Of a stretch of DNA of 64,000 bases, positions 51,328 to 61,443 are shown piece after piece. Position numbers and translations under genes: made by a program. The stretch is from Cellulomonas flavigena DSM 20109 (lineage in GTDB: Bacteria; Actinomycetota; Actinomycetes; Actinomycetales; Cellulomonadaceae): assembly GCF_000092865.1 (NCBI RefSeq), contig NC_014151.1:124001-188000 (forward strand). The letters run 5' to 3'. Under the pieces are notes generated by a model, which saw only the letters and a list, made by a program, of their open reading frames with translations, made no database searches and was not told the origin of the DNA. Within the stretch, counting starts at the first letter, position 1. Each line of letters starts with the position of its first letter.

Positions 51328-51331
<4 letters not shown>
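50474..51331 (-). CDS. ABC-2 type exporter permease
   Basis: A 285-aa membrane protein with six predicted segments, among them WNAVVGVAIVVYLV, GLLAATIVFGMVMGPAFTLA and VAVVGWLLLGTLATLPVGIV. Between them lies AADVEDGTVLRMRAVPRGTTTY, the cytoplasmic loop typical of ABC-2/DrrB-like permeases. It shares an ATGA overlap with the ATPase gene upstream, and overlaps the XRE gene downstream. The pair resembles drug or lipid exporters of the DrrAB type; substrate unknown. Confidence 0.85.
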
Positions 51332-52228
<897 letters not shown>

Positions 52229-52230
<2 letters not shown>

Positions 52231-52248
52231 GTAGTAGGTCTACTACAT
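52229..52248 (-). promoter_or_regulatory. Perfect palindromic operator at the start of the ABC/XRE operon
   Basis: ATGTAGTAG-GT-CTACTACAT is a 9+9 base perfect dyad that overlaps the ATG of the ATPase gene. It stands out as AT-rich in GC-rich DNA. A repressor bound here would block the promoter and the start. The XRE protein of the operon is the natural candidate, but a separate regulator is possible. Confidence 0.65.
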
Positions 52249-52395
52249 ACCGTTGTATCTGCGCTACACCCTGTCCGCCCCTGGCTCGCGTCTCCGGTGG
52301 GTCCGACCCCGGAGAGCCCGCCGGGCAGTGGTGCACGTGCGAGCGCGAGCAGCAGGCGGCCGCGTCTGTCGGTCGCGGGTGATACACCAGAGGGC

Positions 52396-54510
52396 ATGAC
52401 GACACCGCCCGGCGGCGACACCCCGGCCGCCACGCCCTTCCACGACCTCGACGCCTACGTCGCGCTGCCGCGCCTGTCCGGGCTCGTGCTGTCGCCCGAC
52501 GGCTCGCGCCTCGTGACCGCCGTGCAGACCCTCGACCGCAAGCGCACCGCGTACGTCACGGCGCTGTGGGAGGTCGACCCCTCCGGTGAGCGCCCGGCGC
52601 GCCGCCTGACCCGCTCGGCGAAGAGCGAGTCGTCCGCGGCCTTCACGCCCGCCGGTGACCTGCTGTTCACGAGCGCCCGGCCCGACCCGGACGCCACCGA
52701 GCCGGACGACGAGCCGCCAGCGGCGCTGTGGTTGCTGCCCGCGGACGGCGCCGAGGCGCGGGTCGTCGCGGACCGGCGCGCGGGGATCGGCGGGGTGCGG
52801 ACGGCGAAGGACGCACCGACCGTGCTCGTCGTCTCCGACGTGCTGCCGTCGGCGAGCGACCCGTCCGACGACGACCGTCGCCGCAAGGAGCGCAAGGAGG
52901 CCAAGGTCGCCGCGATCCTCCACACCGGCTACCCGGTGCGGTACTGGGACCACGACCTCGGGCCCGGGGCGCCGCACGCGTTCGTCGCGACCGTCTCCGA
53001 CAACATCGCGGCGCCGCTCGCCGGCGAGCGCGACCCCCGCCTCGACCTGTCCGACGTCACGCCCGGCGCGCGGCACGAGCTGCACCAGCAGTCGCCGGCG
53101 CTGAGCCCCGACGGCCGCACGGTCGTCACGCCGTGGAACCGTGCGGTGGCGCGCGGCGAGGTGCGGACCCACCTCGTCGCGATCGACGTGGCGACCGGTG
53201 ACCGGCGCGTGCTCGTCGAGGACGCCGACGGCGACCTCAGCCGCCCGGTCGTCTCCCCCGACGGGCAGCAGGTGGTCTACCTGCGCGAGTCGATCTCGAC
53301 GCCGCACCGGGCGCCCGCGCTCGAGCTCTGGGTCGTGCCGCTGGCCGGTGGTGAGCCGCGCCGCGTCGCCGGGCACTGGGACCGCTGGGCCGTCGACCCC
53401 GTCTGGCTGCCGACCTCCGACGCGCTGCTCGTCGTCGCCGACGACGACGGCCGCTCCCCGGTGTTCCACGTGGAACTGGCCACCGACACCGTCACGCGCG
53501 TGACCAGCGACGACGCGGCGTTCACCGACGTCCGGGTGAGCCCCGACGGGCGCACCGCGTACGCGCTGCGCTCGTCGTACGCGGCCCCCGCCGCGCCCGT
53601 CCGGATCGACCTGGCTGCCGCCCTCGCCGGCGGGCCCGTCGCCGCCGAGCCGCTGCGCTCGCCCGCACCCGAGGTCGCGCTGCCCGGCCGCCTCGACGAG
53701 GTCGTCACCACCGCCGAGGACGGCACGCGCGTGCGCGCCTGGCTCGCGCTGCCCGACGGCGCCGGCCCGGACGCGAAGGCGCCGCTGCTGCTGTGGATCC
53801 ACGGCGGCCCGCTCGGGTCGTGGAACGCGTGGTCGTGGCGGTGGAACCCGTGGCTGCTCGTGGCGCAGGGCTACGCCGTGCTGCTGCCGGACCCGGCCCT
53901 GTCGACCGGCTACGGCCAGGAGTTCGTCCAGCGCGGCTGGGGCGCCTGGGGTGCGGCGCCGTACACCGACCTCATGGCCGCCACGGACGCCGCCCTGGAG
54001 CGCGACGACGTCGACCCCGAGCGCACCGCCGCGATGGGCGGGTCCTTCGGCGGGTACATGGCCAACTGGGTCGCCGGGCACACCGACCGGTTCCGCGCGA
54101 TCGTCACGCACGCGAGCCTGTGGGCCCTCGACCAGTTCGGGCCGACCACCGACGCGTCCTACTACTGGCAGCGCGAGATGACGCCCGAGATGGCCCTGTC
54201 GAACTCGCCGCACCGGTTCGTCGGCGACATCGTCACGCCGATGCTCGTCGTCCACGGGGACAAGGACTACCGCGTGCCCATCGGCGAGGGCCTGCGCCTG
54301 TGGTACGAGCTGCTGTCGGCCTCCGGCCTGCCCGCCGACGAGCACGGCCGCAGCCCGCACCGGTTCCTCTACTACCCGGACGAGAACCACTGGGTCCTCA
54401 AGCCGCAGCACGCCAAGGTCTGGTACGGCACGGTCGCCGCGTTCCTCGCCGAGCACGTGCTCGGCCGCACGGGCGACGACGCGGTCCCCTACCCGGAGCT
54501 GTTGGGCTGA
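52396..54510 (+). CDS. S9-family prolyl oligopeptidase-like peptidase
   Basis: A 704-aa cytoplasmic serine peptidase (no signal peptide). Residues 1-420 are a beta-propeller with repeated SPDG motifs (LSPDGSRLVTAV, LSPDGRTVVTPW, VSPDGQQVVYLR, VSPDGRTAYALR). The hydrolase domain follows, with LLLWIHGGPLGSWNAWSW, AAMGGSFGGYMANWVAGHT carrying the nucleophile Ser near residue 553, LVVHGDKDYRVP (Asp) and YYPDENHWV (His). This is the acylaminoacyl/dipeptidyl peptidase branch of S9. ATG follows a weak AGAGGG. Divergent from the ABC/XRE operon. Confidence 0.93.
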   Translation: MTTPPGGDTPAATPFHDLDAYVALPRLSGLVLSPDGSRLVTAVQTLDRKRTAYVTALWEVDPSGERPARRLTRSAKSESSAAFTPAGDLLFTSARPDPDATEPDDEPPAALWLLPADGAEARVVADRRAGIGGVRTAKDAPTVLVVSDVLPSASDPSDDDRRRKERKEAKVAAILHTGYPVRYWDHDLGPGAPHAFVATVSDNIAAPLAGERDPRLDLSDVTPGARHELHQQSPALSPDGRTVVTPWNRAVARGEVRTHLVAIDVATGDRRVLVEDADGDLSRPVVSPDGQQVVYLRESISTPHRAPALELWVVPLAGGEPRRVAGHWDRWAVDPVWLPTSDALLVVADDDGRSPVFHVELATDTVTRVTSDDAAFTDVRVSPDGRTAYALRSSYAAPAAPVRIDLAAALAGGPVAAEPLRSPAPEVALPGRLDEVVTTAEDGTRVRAWLALPDGAGPDAKAPLLLWIHGGPLGSWNAWSWRWNPWLLVAQGYAVLLPDPALSTGYGQEFVQRGWGAWGAAPYTDLMAATDAALERDDVDPERTAAMGGSFGGYMANWVAGHTDRFRAIVTHASLWALDQFGPTTDASYYWQREMTPEMALSNSPHRFVGDIVTPMLVVHGDKDYRVPIGEGLRLWYELLSASGLPADEHGRSPHRFLYYPDENHWVLKPQHAKVWYGTVAAFLAEHVLGRTGDDAVPYPELLG

Positions 54511-54583
54511 CGGGGCCACCGCGGCTGGGGCGCCGCACCTGCGGGTGCCGCGCTCCAGCCGCGAGCAGGACGCCCGCGACAGG

Positions 54584-55723
54584 TCAGAGGTCGGCCGGGT
54601 CCACCAGGAAGTCGGCCTCGTCGGCGACCTCACCGCCGACCACGGCGTGCAGCGCCTTGGCGACCTGCGCGATGAGCGGGGCCGAGCGGCTCCGTGCGAC
54701 ACGGTGCTCGAACGACGGCTTCTCGAGCTCGATCTGCTCGATCTCGAACGGCTCCCAGCGCACGCGGTACGCCACGACGCCGGCCTTCGTCCAGGGCAGG
54801 TCGTCCATGAGCGGAGGGAGCTGCTCGCACGCGGCGACCTCCGCGGCCAGCATGCCGTCGACGCCCAGGTCGACGAGCACGCCGAACGCCTCGGCGGGCG
54901 GCGGCTCGGCCAGCATGAGCCGGTCGTACGCGTCGGCCTCGGCCATGAGGCGGCGCCGCTCGTCGGGGTCCTGCACCCCGTGCAGCTCCAGCGCCGTCCG
55001 CAGCCCGGACCCGCCCGACTCGGGGGCCCCGCCCACCGCCCCCTGCGACGTGCGGCCGGCGAGACCGGTCGGGCCCGTCCACGACCCCGGGGTCGCGACC
55101 GACAGGTACGCCCGCGGCTGCACGGCCTGGACGATCGCGAGCACCTCCTCGGGCTCGATCCAGCGGTCGGTCAGCACGGTGAGGTCGGTGGCCGCGTCAG
55201 GGTCGGGCGTGAGGATCGCGCCGGTCTGCGTGCGCACGGCCCCGCCGAGCCGCCGTGCGGCGGCGACGAGCCACGTGAGGACCCGTTCCTCCTCACGGAC
55301 CGGCAGGCCGTCGGGGAACGCGCGCTTGAGGCCGTCGCGGTCGCCCCCGGGCCACGGCCGCTCGCCGCGTTCGCGCGGCGCGTCGAGCACCCACACCATC
55401 ACCGTCGACGCGGGCAGGCCCAGCGCGATCGCGTCCTGCGTGTCGACCGCGTACGGGCCGGCGATCGTCGAGAGGCGCGCGAGCCGCAGCACCCGCGCGG
55501 GGCGCGGCGCCTGGCGGCCGACGGAGCGGATGCCGAACGCCGCGGTGACGGCGGGCAGCACGCCGGTGCGAGTCTGCGTCTCGGGCGCGTCCTCCCATCG
55601 CACGCCGCGGAACCTGCTGGCAGCGAGGACCTCGATCTCGTCGGGCTCGACGCCCTCGGGCAGCGCCAGCAGGTGGCGGTCGGCCAGCGTCGGGTCGTCG
55701 ACGACGAGCGGCGGGTAGGTCAT
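54584..55723 (-). CDS. Hypothetical protein coupled to dcd
   Basis: A 379-aa soluble protein whose ATG shares one base with the dcd stop, so both are translated from one mRNA. It opens [20 protein letters not shown] and has a region APRPARVLRLARLSTIAGPY, then AIVQAVQPRAYLSVATPGSW. A C-terminal VRWEPFEIEQIELEKPSFEH and VVGGEVADEADFLVDPADL follow. I know no domain for it; it lacks membrane segments and signal. The link to dCTP deaminase may be only transcriptional. A Gly/Ser/Pro-rich insert (near residues 215-238) separates two halves. Confidence 0.75.
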   Translation of the reverse strand: MTYPPLVVDDPTLADRHLLALPEGVEPDEIEVLAASRFRGVRWEDAPETQTRTGVLPAVTAAFGIRSVGRQAPRPARVLRLARLSTIAGPYAVDTQDAIALGLPASTVMVWVLDAPRERGERPWPGGDRDGLKRAFPDGLPVREEERVLTWLVAAARRLGGAVRTQTGAILTPDPDAATDLTVLTDRWIEPEEVLAIVQAVQPRAYLSVATPGSWTGPTGLAGRTSQGAVGGAPESGGSGLRTALELHGVQDPDERRRLMAEADAYDRLMLAEPPPAEAFGVLVDLGVDGMLAAEVAACEQLPPLMDDLPWTKAGVVAYRVRWEPFEIEQIELEKPSFEHRVARSRSAPLIAQVAKALHAVVGGEVADEADFLVDPADL

Positions 55724-56298
55724 CAGACCTCCGTCCGGTGGAAGCCCTGCCAGGAGCGCGACGCGGTCGGACCGCGCTGCCCCTGGTACCGCGACCCGTA
55801 CTGCGACGACCCGTAGGGGTGCTCGGTGGGCGACGTGAGGCGGAAGAAGCAGAGCTGCCCGATCTTCATGCCGGGCCACAGCAGGATCGGCAGCGTCGCG
55901 ACGTTCGAGAGCTCGAGCGTCACGTGGCCGGTGAAGCCCGGGTCGATGAAGCCGGCCGTCGAGTGCGTCAGCAGGCCGAGACGTCCGAGCGACGACTTGC
56001 CCTCGAGGCGGGCCGCGATGTCGTCGGGCAGCGTCACGTTCTCGTACGTCGACCCCAGGACGAACTCTCCCGGGTGCAGCACGAACGGCTCGCCGCCCTC
56101 GACCTCGACCAGGCGCGTGAGGTCCGGCTGCTCGGCGGCCGGGTCGATGACCGGGTACTTGTGGTTGTCGAACAGCCGGAAGTACCGGTCGAGGCGCACG
56201 TCGACGCTCGACGGCTGGACCATCGCGGGCTCGTACGGGTCGAGCGCCACGCGCCCGGACCCGAGCTCGGCACGGATGTCGCGGTCGGAGAGCAGCAC
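55723..56298 (-). CDS. dcd: dCTP deaminase
   Basis: A 191-aa enzyme converting dCTP to dUTP, feeding thymidylate synthesis. I chose the GTG that gives [20 protein letters not shown], the normal family start; a GTG three codons earlier is also open. Conserved parts are [36 protein letters not shown] with the Ser-Ser-Arg and active Glu region, [15 protein letters not shown] and QLCFFRL. The chosen GTG lies seven bases after TACGGT, a leaderless-type promoter. It is followed by a 379-aa gene with a one-base overlap. Confidence 0.95.
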   Translation of the reverse strand: MLLSDRDIRAELGSGRVALDPYEPAMVQPSSVDVRLDRYFRLFDNHKYPVIDPAAEQPDLTRLVEVEGGEPFVLHPGEFVLGSTYENVTLPDDIAARLEGKSSLGRLGLLTHSTAGFIDPGFTGHVTLELSNVATLPILLWPGMKIGQLCFFRLTSPTEHPYGSSQYGSRYQGQRGPTASRSWQGFHRTEV

Positions 56299-56305
56299 GC
56301 AGGAC

Positions 56306-56311
56306 ACCGTA
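56306..56311 (-). promoter_or_regulatory. Leaderless-type -10 element of dcd
   Basis: TACGGT (minus strand) is followed by GTCCTGC and then the GTG start of dcd, placing the likely transcription start on the first base of the start codon. There is no ribosome site, which agrees with leaderless translation. Confidence 0.45.
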
Positions 56312-56446
56312 GTGCCGAACCGGTCCGAATCGACCGCGCGCGGGTGGCCGACACAGGTTCCTCACACGGACGGCGGGCACGCGAGCGGCCGCACCGCCCG
56401 GGGGGGGGCGAACCGGTCGGTCGTCCTGATGAAAGGTCACGCACCG

Positions 56447-56476
56447 TTCCGGGGTCCGACGCTCTCGGGTTATGCT
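56447..56476 (+). promoter_or_regulatory. Promoter of the cellobiose phosphorylase operon
   Basis: TTCCGG (56447-56452) and TATGCT (56471-56476) with an 18-base spacer. The -10 is strong for this genome. The CebR-like operator begins 14 bases downstream of it, where a bound repressor would block initiation or elongation. Confidence 0.5.
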
Positions 56477-56490
56477 GTCCCCGCTTGTCG

Positions 56491-56504
56491 TGGGAGCGCT
56501 CTCT
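56491..56504 (+). promoter_or_regulatory. CebR-like (LacI family) operator
   Basis: TGGGAGCGCTCTCT matches 12 of 14 bases of TGGGAGCGCTCCCA, the cellobiose-responsive CebR palindrome of actinobacteria (known from Streptomyces and Thermobifida). It sits just after the promoter of the cellobiose phosphorylase gene, so the operon is probably repressed until cellobiose is present. The regulator gene is not in this window. Confidence 0.75.
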
Positions 56505-56666
56505 CCGCATGATCGCGGGGCGCCTCCGGGTCGAGCCCGCGCGGGGCGGCCCGCGATGTAGTTCCGTAGGACGACCAGGTACCTGAGCAGGGTCGCTGAC
56601 ACCTGGCGTGCACCTCCCGGTGACGCCTCGGTCGTCGGCCGTGCGACGAGGCACGAGAGGCATGCG

Positions 56667-59135
56667 ATGCGGTTCGGCCACTTCGACGACGAGGCACGTG
56701 AGTACGTCGTCACCACGCCCCACACCCCCTACCCGTGGATCAACTACCTCGGGTCGGAGCAGTTCTTCTCGCTGCTGTCGCACCAGGCCGGTGGGTACTC
56801 GTTCTACCGCGACGCCAAGATGCGCCGGCTCACGCGGTACCGCTACAACAACATCCCGGCCGACGCGGGCGGCCGCTACCTGTACGTCAACGACGGCGGC
56901 GACGTGTGGACCCCGTCGTGGCTGCCGGTGAAGGCGGACCTCGACCACTTCGAGGCGCGCCACGGCCTGGGCTACTCGCGCATCACCGGTGAGCGGGGCG
57001 GCCTGCGCGTGGCGACCACGTTCTTCGTGCCGCTCGGCGAGAACGCCGAGGTGCAGCGCGTCGCGGTCACCAACACGTCGGACGCGGAGAAGACGGTCAC
57101 CCTCTTCTCGTTCGTCGAGTTCTGCCTGTGGAACGCGCAGGACGACCAGACGAACTACCAGCGCAACCTGTCGATCGGCGAGGTCGAGGTCGAGCAGGAC
57201 GGTCCGCACGGCTCGGCGATCTACCACAAGACCGAGTACCGCGAGCGGCGCGACCACTACGCCGTCTTCGGCGTCAACACGCACGCCGACGGGTTCGACA
57301 CCGACCGCGACACGTTCGTCGGCGCGTACAACTCGCTCGGCGAGGCGGCCGTGCCGCGCGCCGGGCAGTCGGCCGACTCGGTCGCGTCGGGCTGGTACCC
57401 GATCGGCTCGCACTCGGTGCGCGTGACGCTCGCCCCCGGTGAGACGCGCGACCTGGTGTACGTGCTGGGCTACCTCGAGAACGCGGACGACGAGAAGTGG
57501 GCGGACGACGCCCACCAGGTCGTCAACAAGGAGAAGGCGCACGGCCTGCTGGGCCGCTTCGCGACGGCCGAGCAGGCCGACGCCGCGGTCGAGGCGCTGC
57601 AGGTCTACTGGACCGAGCTGCTGTCCACGTACTCGGTGCGCTCGGACGACGAGAAGCTCGACCGGATGGTCAACATCTGGAACCAGTACCAGTGCATGGT
57701 CACGTTCAACATGTCGCGCTCGGCGTCGTTCTTCGAGACGGGCATCGGGCGTGGTATGGGCTTCCGCGACTCCAACCAGGACCTGCTGGGCTTCGTCCAC
57801 CTGGTGCCGGACCGGGCGCGCGAGCGGATCATCGACATCGCGTCGACGCAGTTCGAGGACGGCTCCGCGTACCACCAGTACCAGCCGCTGACGAAGCGCG
57901 GGAACAACGACATCGGGTCGGGCTTCAACGACGACCCGCTGTGGCTCATCGCCGGCGTCGCGGGCTACGTCAAGGAGACGGGCGACTTCTCGATCCTCGA
58001 CGAGCCCGTGCCCTTCGACAACGAGCCCGGCTCCGAGGTCCCGCTGTTCGAGCACCTCACGCGCTCGTTCGACTTCACGGTCAACCACCGCGGCCCGCAC
58101 GGCCTGCCGCTCATCGGCCGTGCCGACTGGAACGACTGCCTCAACCTCAACTGCTTCTCCACCACGCCGGGCGAGTCGTTCCAGACCACCGAGAACCAGG
58201 CCGGCGGCCACGCGGAGTCCGTGTTCATCGCGGCGCAGTTCGTCCTGTACGGCGAGCAGTACGCCGAGCTGGCCGAGCGTCGTGGGCTCACCGAGGTCGC
58301 GTCGCAGGCCCGCAAGGTCGTCGGCGAGGTCCGCGAGGCGGTGCTCGAGCACGCGTGGGACGGCCGCTGGTTCCTGCGCGCGTACGACTTCTACGGCAAC
58401 CCCGTCGGCACCGACGCCAAGCCCGAGGGCAAGATCTGGATCGAGCCGCAGGGCTTCGCCGTCATGGCGGGCATCGGGGTCGGCGAGGGCCCGGACGACA
58501 CCGAGGCCCCGGCCATCCAGGCGCTCGACGCGGTCGAGGAGATGCTCGGCACGCCCCACGGCCTCGTGCTGCAGTACCCCGCCTACACCACGTACCAGCT
58601 GGAGCTGGGCGAGGTCTCCACCTACCCGCCCGGGTACAAGGAGAACGGCGGCATCTTCTGCCACAACAACCCCTGGGTGATCATCGCCGAGACGGTCGTG
58701 GGCCGCGGGGACAAGGCGTTCGACTACTACAAGCGGATCACCCCGGCGTACCGCGAGGAGATCAGCGACGTCCACAAGCTCGAGCCGTACGTCTACGCCC
58801 AGATGATCGCGGGCAAGGAGGCGCCGCGCGCCGGCGAGGCGAAGAACTCGTGGCTCACGGGCACGGCGGCCTGGAACTTCGTGGCCGTCTCGCAGTACCT
58901 GCTGGGTGTGCGGCCCGACTGGGACGGCCTCGTGGTCGACCCCCAGATCGGCCCGGACGTCCCGTCGTTCACGGTCACGCGCGTCGCCCGCGGTGCGACG
59001 TACGAGATCTCGGTGACCAACTCCGGTGCGCGCGGCTCGCGCGCCTCGATCGTCGTCGACGGGACCCCCGTCGAGGGCAACCTCGTGCCCTACGCACCGG
59101 CCGGGAGCACCGTCCGGGTCGAGGTCACGCTCTGA
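56667..59135 (+). CDS. Cellobiose phosphorylase (GH94)
   Basis: An 822-aa cytoplasmic enzyme that splits cellobiose with phosphate to alpha-glucose 1-phosphate and glucose. It opens [20 protein letters not shown] and is very close, as far as I recall, to the Cellulomonas gilvus and C. uda enzymes, with the same length. The catalytic Asp490 lies in [12 protein letters not shown]. Other family parts are [36 protein letters not shown] and [18 protein letters not shown]. It has its own promoter with a CebR-like operator and is followed after 46 bases by an aldose 1-epimerase. It uses the product of the GH9 cellulase encoded 10 kb away. Confidence 0.97.
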   Translation: MRFGHFDDEAREYVVTTPHTPYPWINYLGSEQFFSLLSHQAGGYSFYRDAKMRRLTRYRYNNIPADAGGRYLYVNDGGDVWTPSWLPVKADLDHFEARHGLGYSRITGERGGLRVATTFFVPLGENAEVQRVAVTNTSDAEKTVTLFSFVEFCLWNAQDDQTNYQRNLSIGEVEVEQDGPHGSAIYHKTEYRERRDHYAVFGVNTHADGFDTDRDTFVGAYNSLGEAAVPRAGQSADSVASGWYPIGSHSVRVTLAPGETRDLVYVLGYLENADDEKWADDAHQVVNKEKAHGLLGRFATAEQADAAVEALQVYWTELLSTYSVRSDDEKLDRMVNIWNQYQCMVTFNMSRSASFFETGIGRGMGFRDSNQDLLGFVHLVPDRARERIIDIASTQFEDGSAYHQYQPLTKRGNNDIGSGFNDDPLWLIAGVAGYVKETGDFSILDEPVPFDNEPGSEVPLFEHLTRSFDFTVNHRGPHGLPLIGRADWNDCLNLNCFSTTPGESFQTTENQAGGHAESVFIAAQFVLYGEQYAELAERRGLTEVASQARKVVGEVREAVLEHAWDGRWFLRAYDFYGNPVGTDAKPEGKIWIEPQGFAVMAGIGVGEGPDDTEAPAIQALDAVEEMLGTPHGLVLQYPAYTTYQLELGEVSTYPPGYKENGGIFCHNNPWVIIAETVVGRGDKAFDYYKRITPAYREEISDVHKLEPYVYAQMIAGKEAPRAGEAKNSWLTGTAAWNFVAVSQYLLGVRPDWDGLVVDPQIGPDVPSFTVTRVARGATYEISVTNSGARGSRASIVVDGTPVEGNLVPYAPAGSTVRVEVTL

Positions 59136-59181
59136 CCGGGGCGCACGCGCGCCCGGCGCCGACAGCAGGGGGCTGCCGCCG

Positions 59182-60192
59182 ATGACCATCACCGCACCGC
59201 TCACCCACCCCGCGCCCGCCGCGCCGGTCACCCCGGCCGTGGCGGCGCCGCCGGGTGCCGTCACGCTGCGCACCGACCTGTGGGAGGTCGACGTGCTGCC
59301 CGGCACGGGGGCCTCGCTCGGTGCGGGTCGCATCCGCACGTCCGACGGCGTGTGGCGCGACCTGCTGCGCCCCACGCGCCGCACGTCGTCGGGTGACCCG
59401 GAGAAGTGCGCGAGCTTCCCGATGGTGCCGTGGTCCAACCGGATCCGCGACGGCGTGCTGCCGTTCGAGGGGCGCCGCTGGCAGCTGCAGCGCAACGCGG
59501 CCGACGGCACCGCGATCCACGGTGCCGTCCGGTACGCGCACTGGGACGTCGTCGAGCAGACGCCGACCGCGGTGACCCTCGCGGTCGACACCGCGGAGCA
59601 GATCGGCATCAACTTCCCGTGGCAGTTCGGCGCGACCGTCCGGTACGCCGTCGAGGGGCAGAACCTCGTCGTGACGACGTCCGTCCGCAACACCGACGTC
59701 GAGCCGTTCCCCGCGGGCTTCGGCCACCACCCGTACCTGAGCCGGGCGCTGCTGCCGGTCGGTGCACCGATCCGCGAGTACCCGCCCACGGCGGGACCGC
59801 TCCTGCAGGTGCCCGCGCGGTCGGGCTACCGGCTCGACGCCGCGCTGGCCGACGGCCCCGCGGGGGCGGTGCCGCCGCGCGCGGACTTCCGGCAGATGCG
59901 CCCGCTCGGCTCGGCGTTCGTCGACGACGTGCTCACCGACCTCGACCCGTGCGAGCCGGTGCGCATCGAGTACCCCGACGAGGGCGTCCGCGTGGATCTC
60001 ACCGTCGACCCGGTGTACCGGCACCTCGTGCTGTACGCGCCGCGTCGGCGCTGCTACTTCGCGGTCGAGCCGGCCACCAACGTCAACGACGGGTTCACCC
60101 TGCACGACCAGGGCGTGCCGGGCACCGGGGTCTTCGTGCTCGAGCCGGGCGAGGAGCGCACGGGCGCGTTCCGGCTGGCCGTCACCGTCTGA
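59182..60192 (+). CDS. Aldose 1-epimerase family protein
   Basis: A 336-aa sugar mutarotase-like protein. Conserved parts are CASFPMVPWSNRIRDGVLPF, GTAIHGAVRYAHWDVVEQ (active His), AGFGHHPYLSRALL (His-His) and, near the end, FAVEPATNVNDGF with the catalytic Glu. It has no signal peptide. Placed 46 bases behind the cellobiose phosphorylase gene with no terminator between, it probably equilibrates the glucose anomer released there. The stop codon lies within a 17-bp tandem duplication. Confidence 0.9.
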   Translation: MTITAPLTHPAPAAPVTPAVAAPPGAVTLRTDLWEVDVLPGTGASLGAGRIRTSDGVWRDLLRPTRRTSSGDPEKCASFPMVPWSNRIRDGVLPFEGRRWQLQRNAADGTAIHGAVRYAHWDVVEQTPTAVTLAVDTAEQIGINFPWQFGATVRYAVEGQNLVVTTSVRNTDVEPFPAGFGHHPYLSRALLPVGAPIREYPPTAGPLLQVPARSGYRLDAALADGPAGAVPPRADFRQMRPLGSAFVDDVLTDLDPCEPVRIEYPDEGVRVDLTVDPVYRHLVLYAPRRRCYFAVEPATNVNDGFTLHDQGVPGTGVFVLEPGEERTGAFRLAVTV

Positions 60193-60217
60193 CGGTGGTG
60201 ACCGTCTGACGGTGGTC
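60184..60217. repeat. 17-bp tandem duplication across the epimerase stop
   Basis: ACCGTCTGACGGTGGTG is followed directly by ACCGTCTGACGGTGGTC. The first copy contains the stop codon of the epimerase. Each copy has ACCGTC-TG-ACGGT self-complementarity and may act as a weak terminator. Confidence 0.7.
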
Positions 60218-60300
60218 GCGGTCGGCGCCGCCCCGTGCGGTCCGTTGCACGGGGCGAAATCCCCTGGCGTGCGGTGCGCAGGTGGGTGGACGGTGCCGTC

Positions 60301-61437
60301 ATGACGACATCGACGTTGTGGAGCGTGCGCGCCGCGCCGGCGCTCCCGGCGTCCCCTGACGACCCCGACGCGTGGGCCTACGCCGGCCTCAGTGAGATCG
60401 ACCGGCTCGTCGAGCTCGAGCGGTGGGGCTGGTCCGACCTGTGGGCCCCCGTGCACGTGCGACTCGCGCTGCTACGCCCCCAGCCGCACGTGCGGCACCA
60501 CGTCTGGGTCGCGGTCGAGGGCGACGGCGGCGACCCGCAGGACGTCGTGGGCTACGCACTCCTGAGCGAGCCCCTGACGTCGAACCAGCACACCGCGTCC
60601 GTGACGGTCGCCGTCCGGCCCCCGCACCGCGGCCGCGGCATCGGCACCCGGCTGGCCGCGACGGCCTGCGGGCAGGCGGCGGCCGACGGCCGCGGCACGC
60701 TCCAGGCTGCGACCGCGCACAGCCCGGAGCCCCCGGCCGGTCCCGGGGCGCTCGAGTCGCCCGTCGGCACGGGCCGCGTCCCCGCCGACGACCCCCACGT
60801 GCAGTTCGCGCTGCGGCACGGCTTCCGGCTGGAGCAGGTCGCGCGGTACTCGGTGCTCGAGCTGGGCGACGCGCACGGCGCCGGGACCCCCGAGCACGTC
60901 GCCCACCTCGCGGCCGCGCGTGAGGCCGCCGGCGCGACGTACCGCACCCACACCTGGCGGTACGAGCCCCCGGCGGACCGACTCGACGACATCGCCGAGC
61001 TCTACACCCGGATGAGCACCGACATCCCGCTCGGCGGGCTCGACCTCCAGGAGGACCCGTGGGACGCCGACCGGGTGCGGGAGATGGTCGCGCACGCCGC
61101 AGGCGCCGGGCTGCGCCTGCTCGTCACCGCCGCCGAGCACGTCGCGACGGGGCGCCTCGTGGCCTTCAGCGTCCTGGAGGTGCCGGACGGCGACGTGCCG
61201 TTCGCGTTCCAGGAGGACACCCTCGTGCTGCGTGAGCACCGAGGACACCGTCTCGGGATGCTGGTGAAGGCCGTCAACCTCGAGGAGCTGGCGGTCTGGC
61301 GGCCCGCCGTGCGGCGCATCCACACGTGGAACGCGCAGGAGAACGCCCACATGCTCGCGATCAACGTCGACCTGGGGTTCCGGCAGGCGGGCGTCTCGGC
61401 GGTGTGGCAGCGAGCGGACGCACCCACGGGTACCTGA
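60301..61437 (+). CDS. Double-domain GNAT acetyltransferase
   Basis: A 378-aa cytoplasmic protein with two tandem GNAT folds. The first holds VTVAVRPPHRGRGIGTRLAA, the acetyl-CoA pyrophosphate-binding loop. The second holds LVAFSVLEVPDGDVPFAFQE and DTLVLREHRGHRLGMLVKAV, followed by RRIHTWNAQENAHMLAINVD, LGFRQAG. Such double proteins include mycothiol synthase-like and antibiotic-modifying enzymes; the substrate cannot be named. The ATG at 60301 opens MTTSTLWSV; its ribosome site is weak. Convergent with the YibE/F gene, with only 6 bases between. Confidence 0.85.
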   Translation: MTTSTLWSVRAAPALPASPDDPDAWAYAGLSEIDRLVELERWGWSDLWAPVHVRLALLRPQPHVRHHVWVAVEGDGGDPQDVVGYALLSEPLTSNQHTASVTVAVRPPHRGRGIGTRLAATACGQAAADGRGTLQAATAHSPEPPAGPGALESPVGTGRVPADDPHVQFALRHGFRLEQVARYSVLELGDAHGAGTPEHVAHLAAAREAAGATYRTHTWRYEPPADRLDDIAELYTRMSTDIPLGGLDLQEDPWDADRVREMVAHAAGAGLRLLVTAAEHVATGRLVAFSVLEVPDGDVPFAFQEDTLVLREHRGHRLGMLVKAVNLEELAVWRPAVRRIHTWNAQENAHMLAINVDLGFRQAGVSAVWQRADAPTGT

Positions 61438-61443
61438 CCCGGG

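Larger units (their letters stand above)
56299..56666. other. Divergent regulatory region between dcd and the cellobiose phosphorylase operon
   Basis: About 370 bases without a gene. It holds the leaderless dcd promoter at the left, a run of nine G near 56400-56408, the promoter and CebR-like operator of the cellobiose phosphorylase operon near 56447-56504, and a leader of some 160 bases before its ATG. No other structure is evident. Confidence 0.6.
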
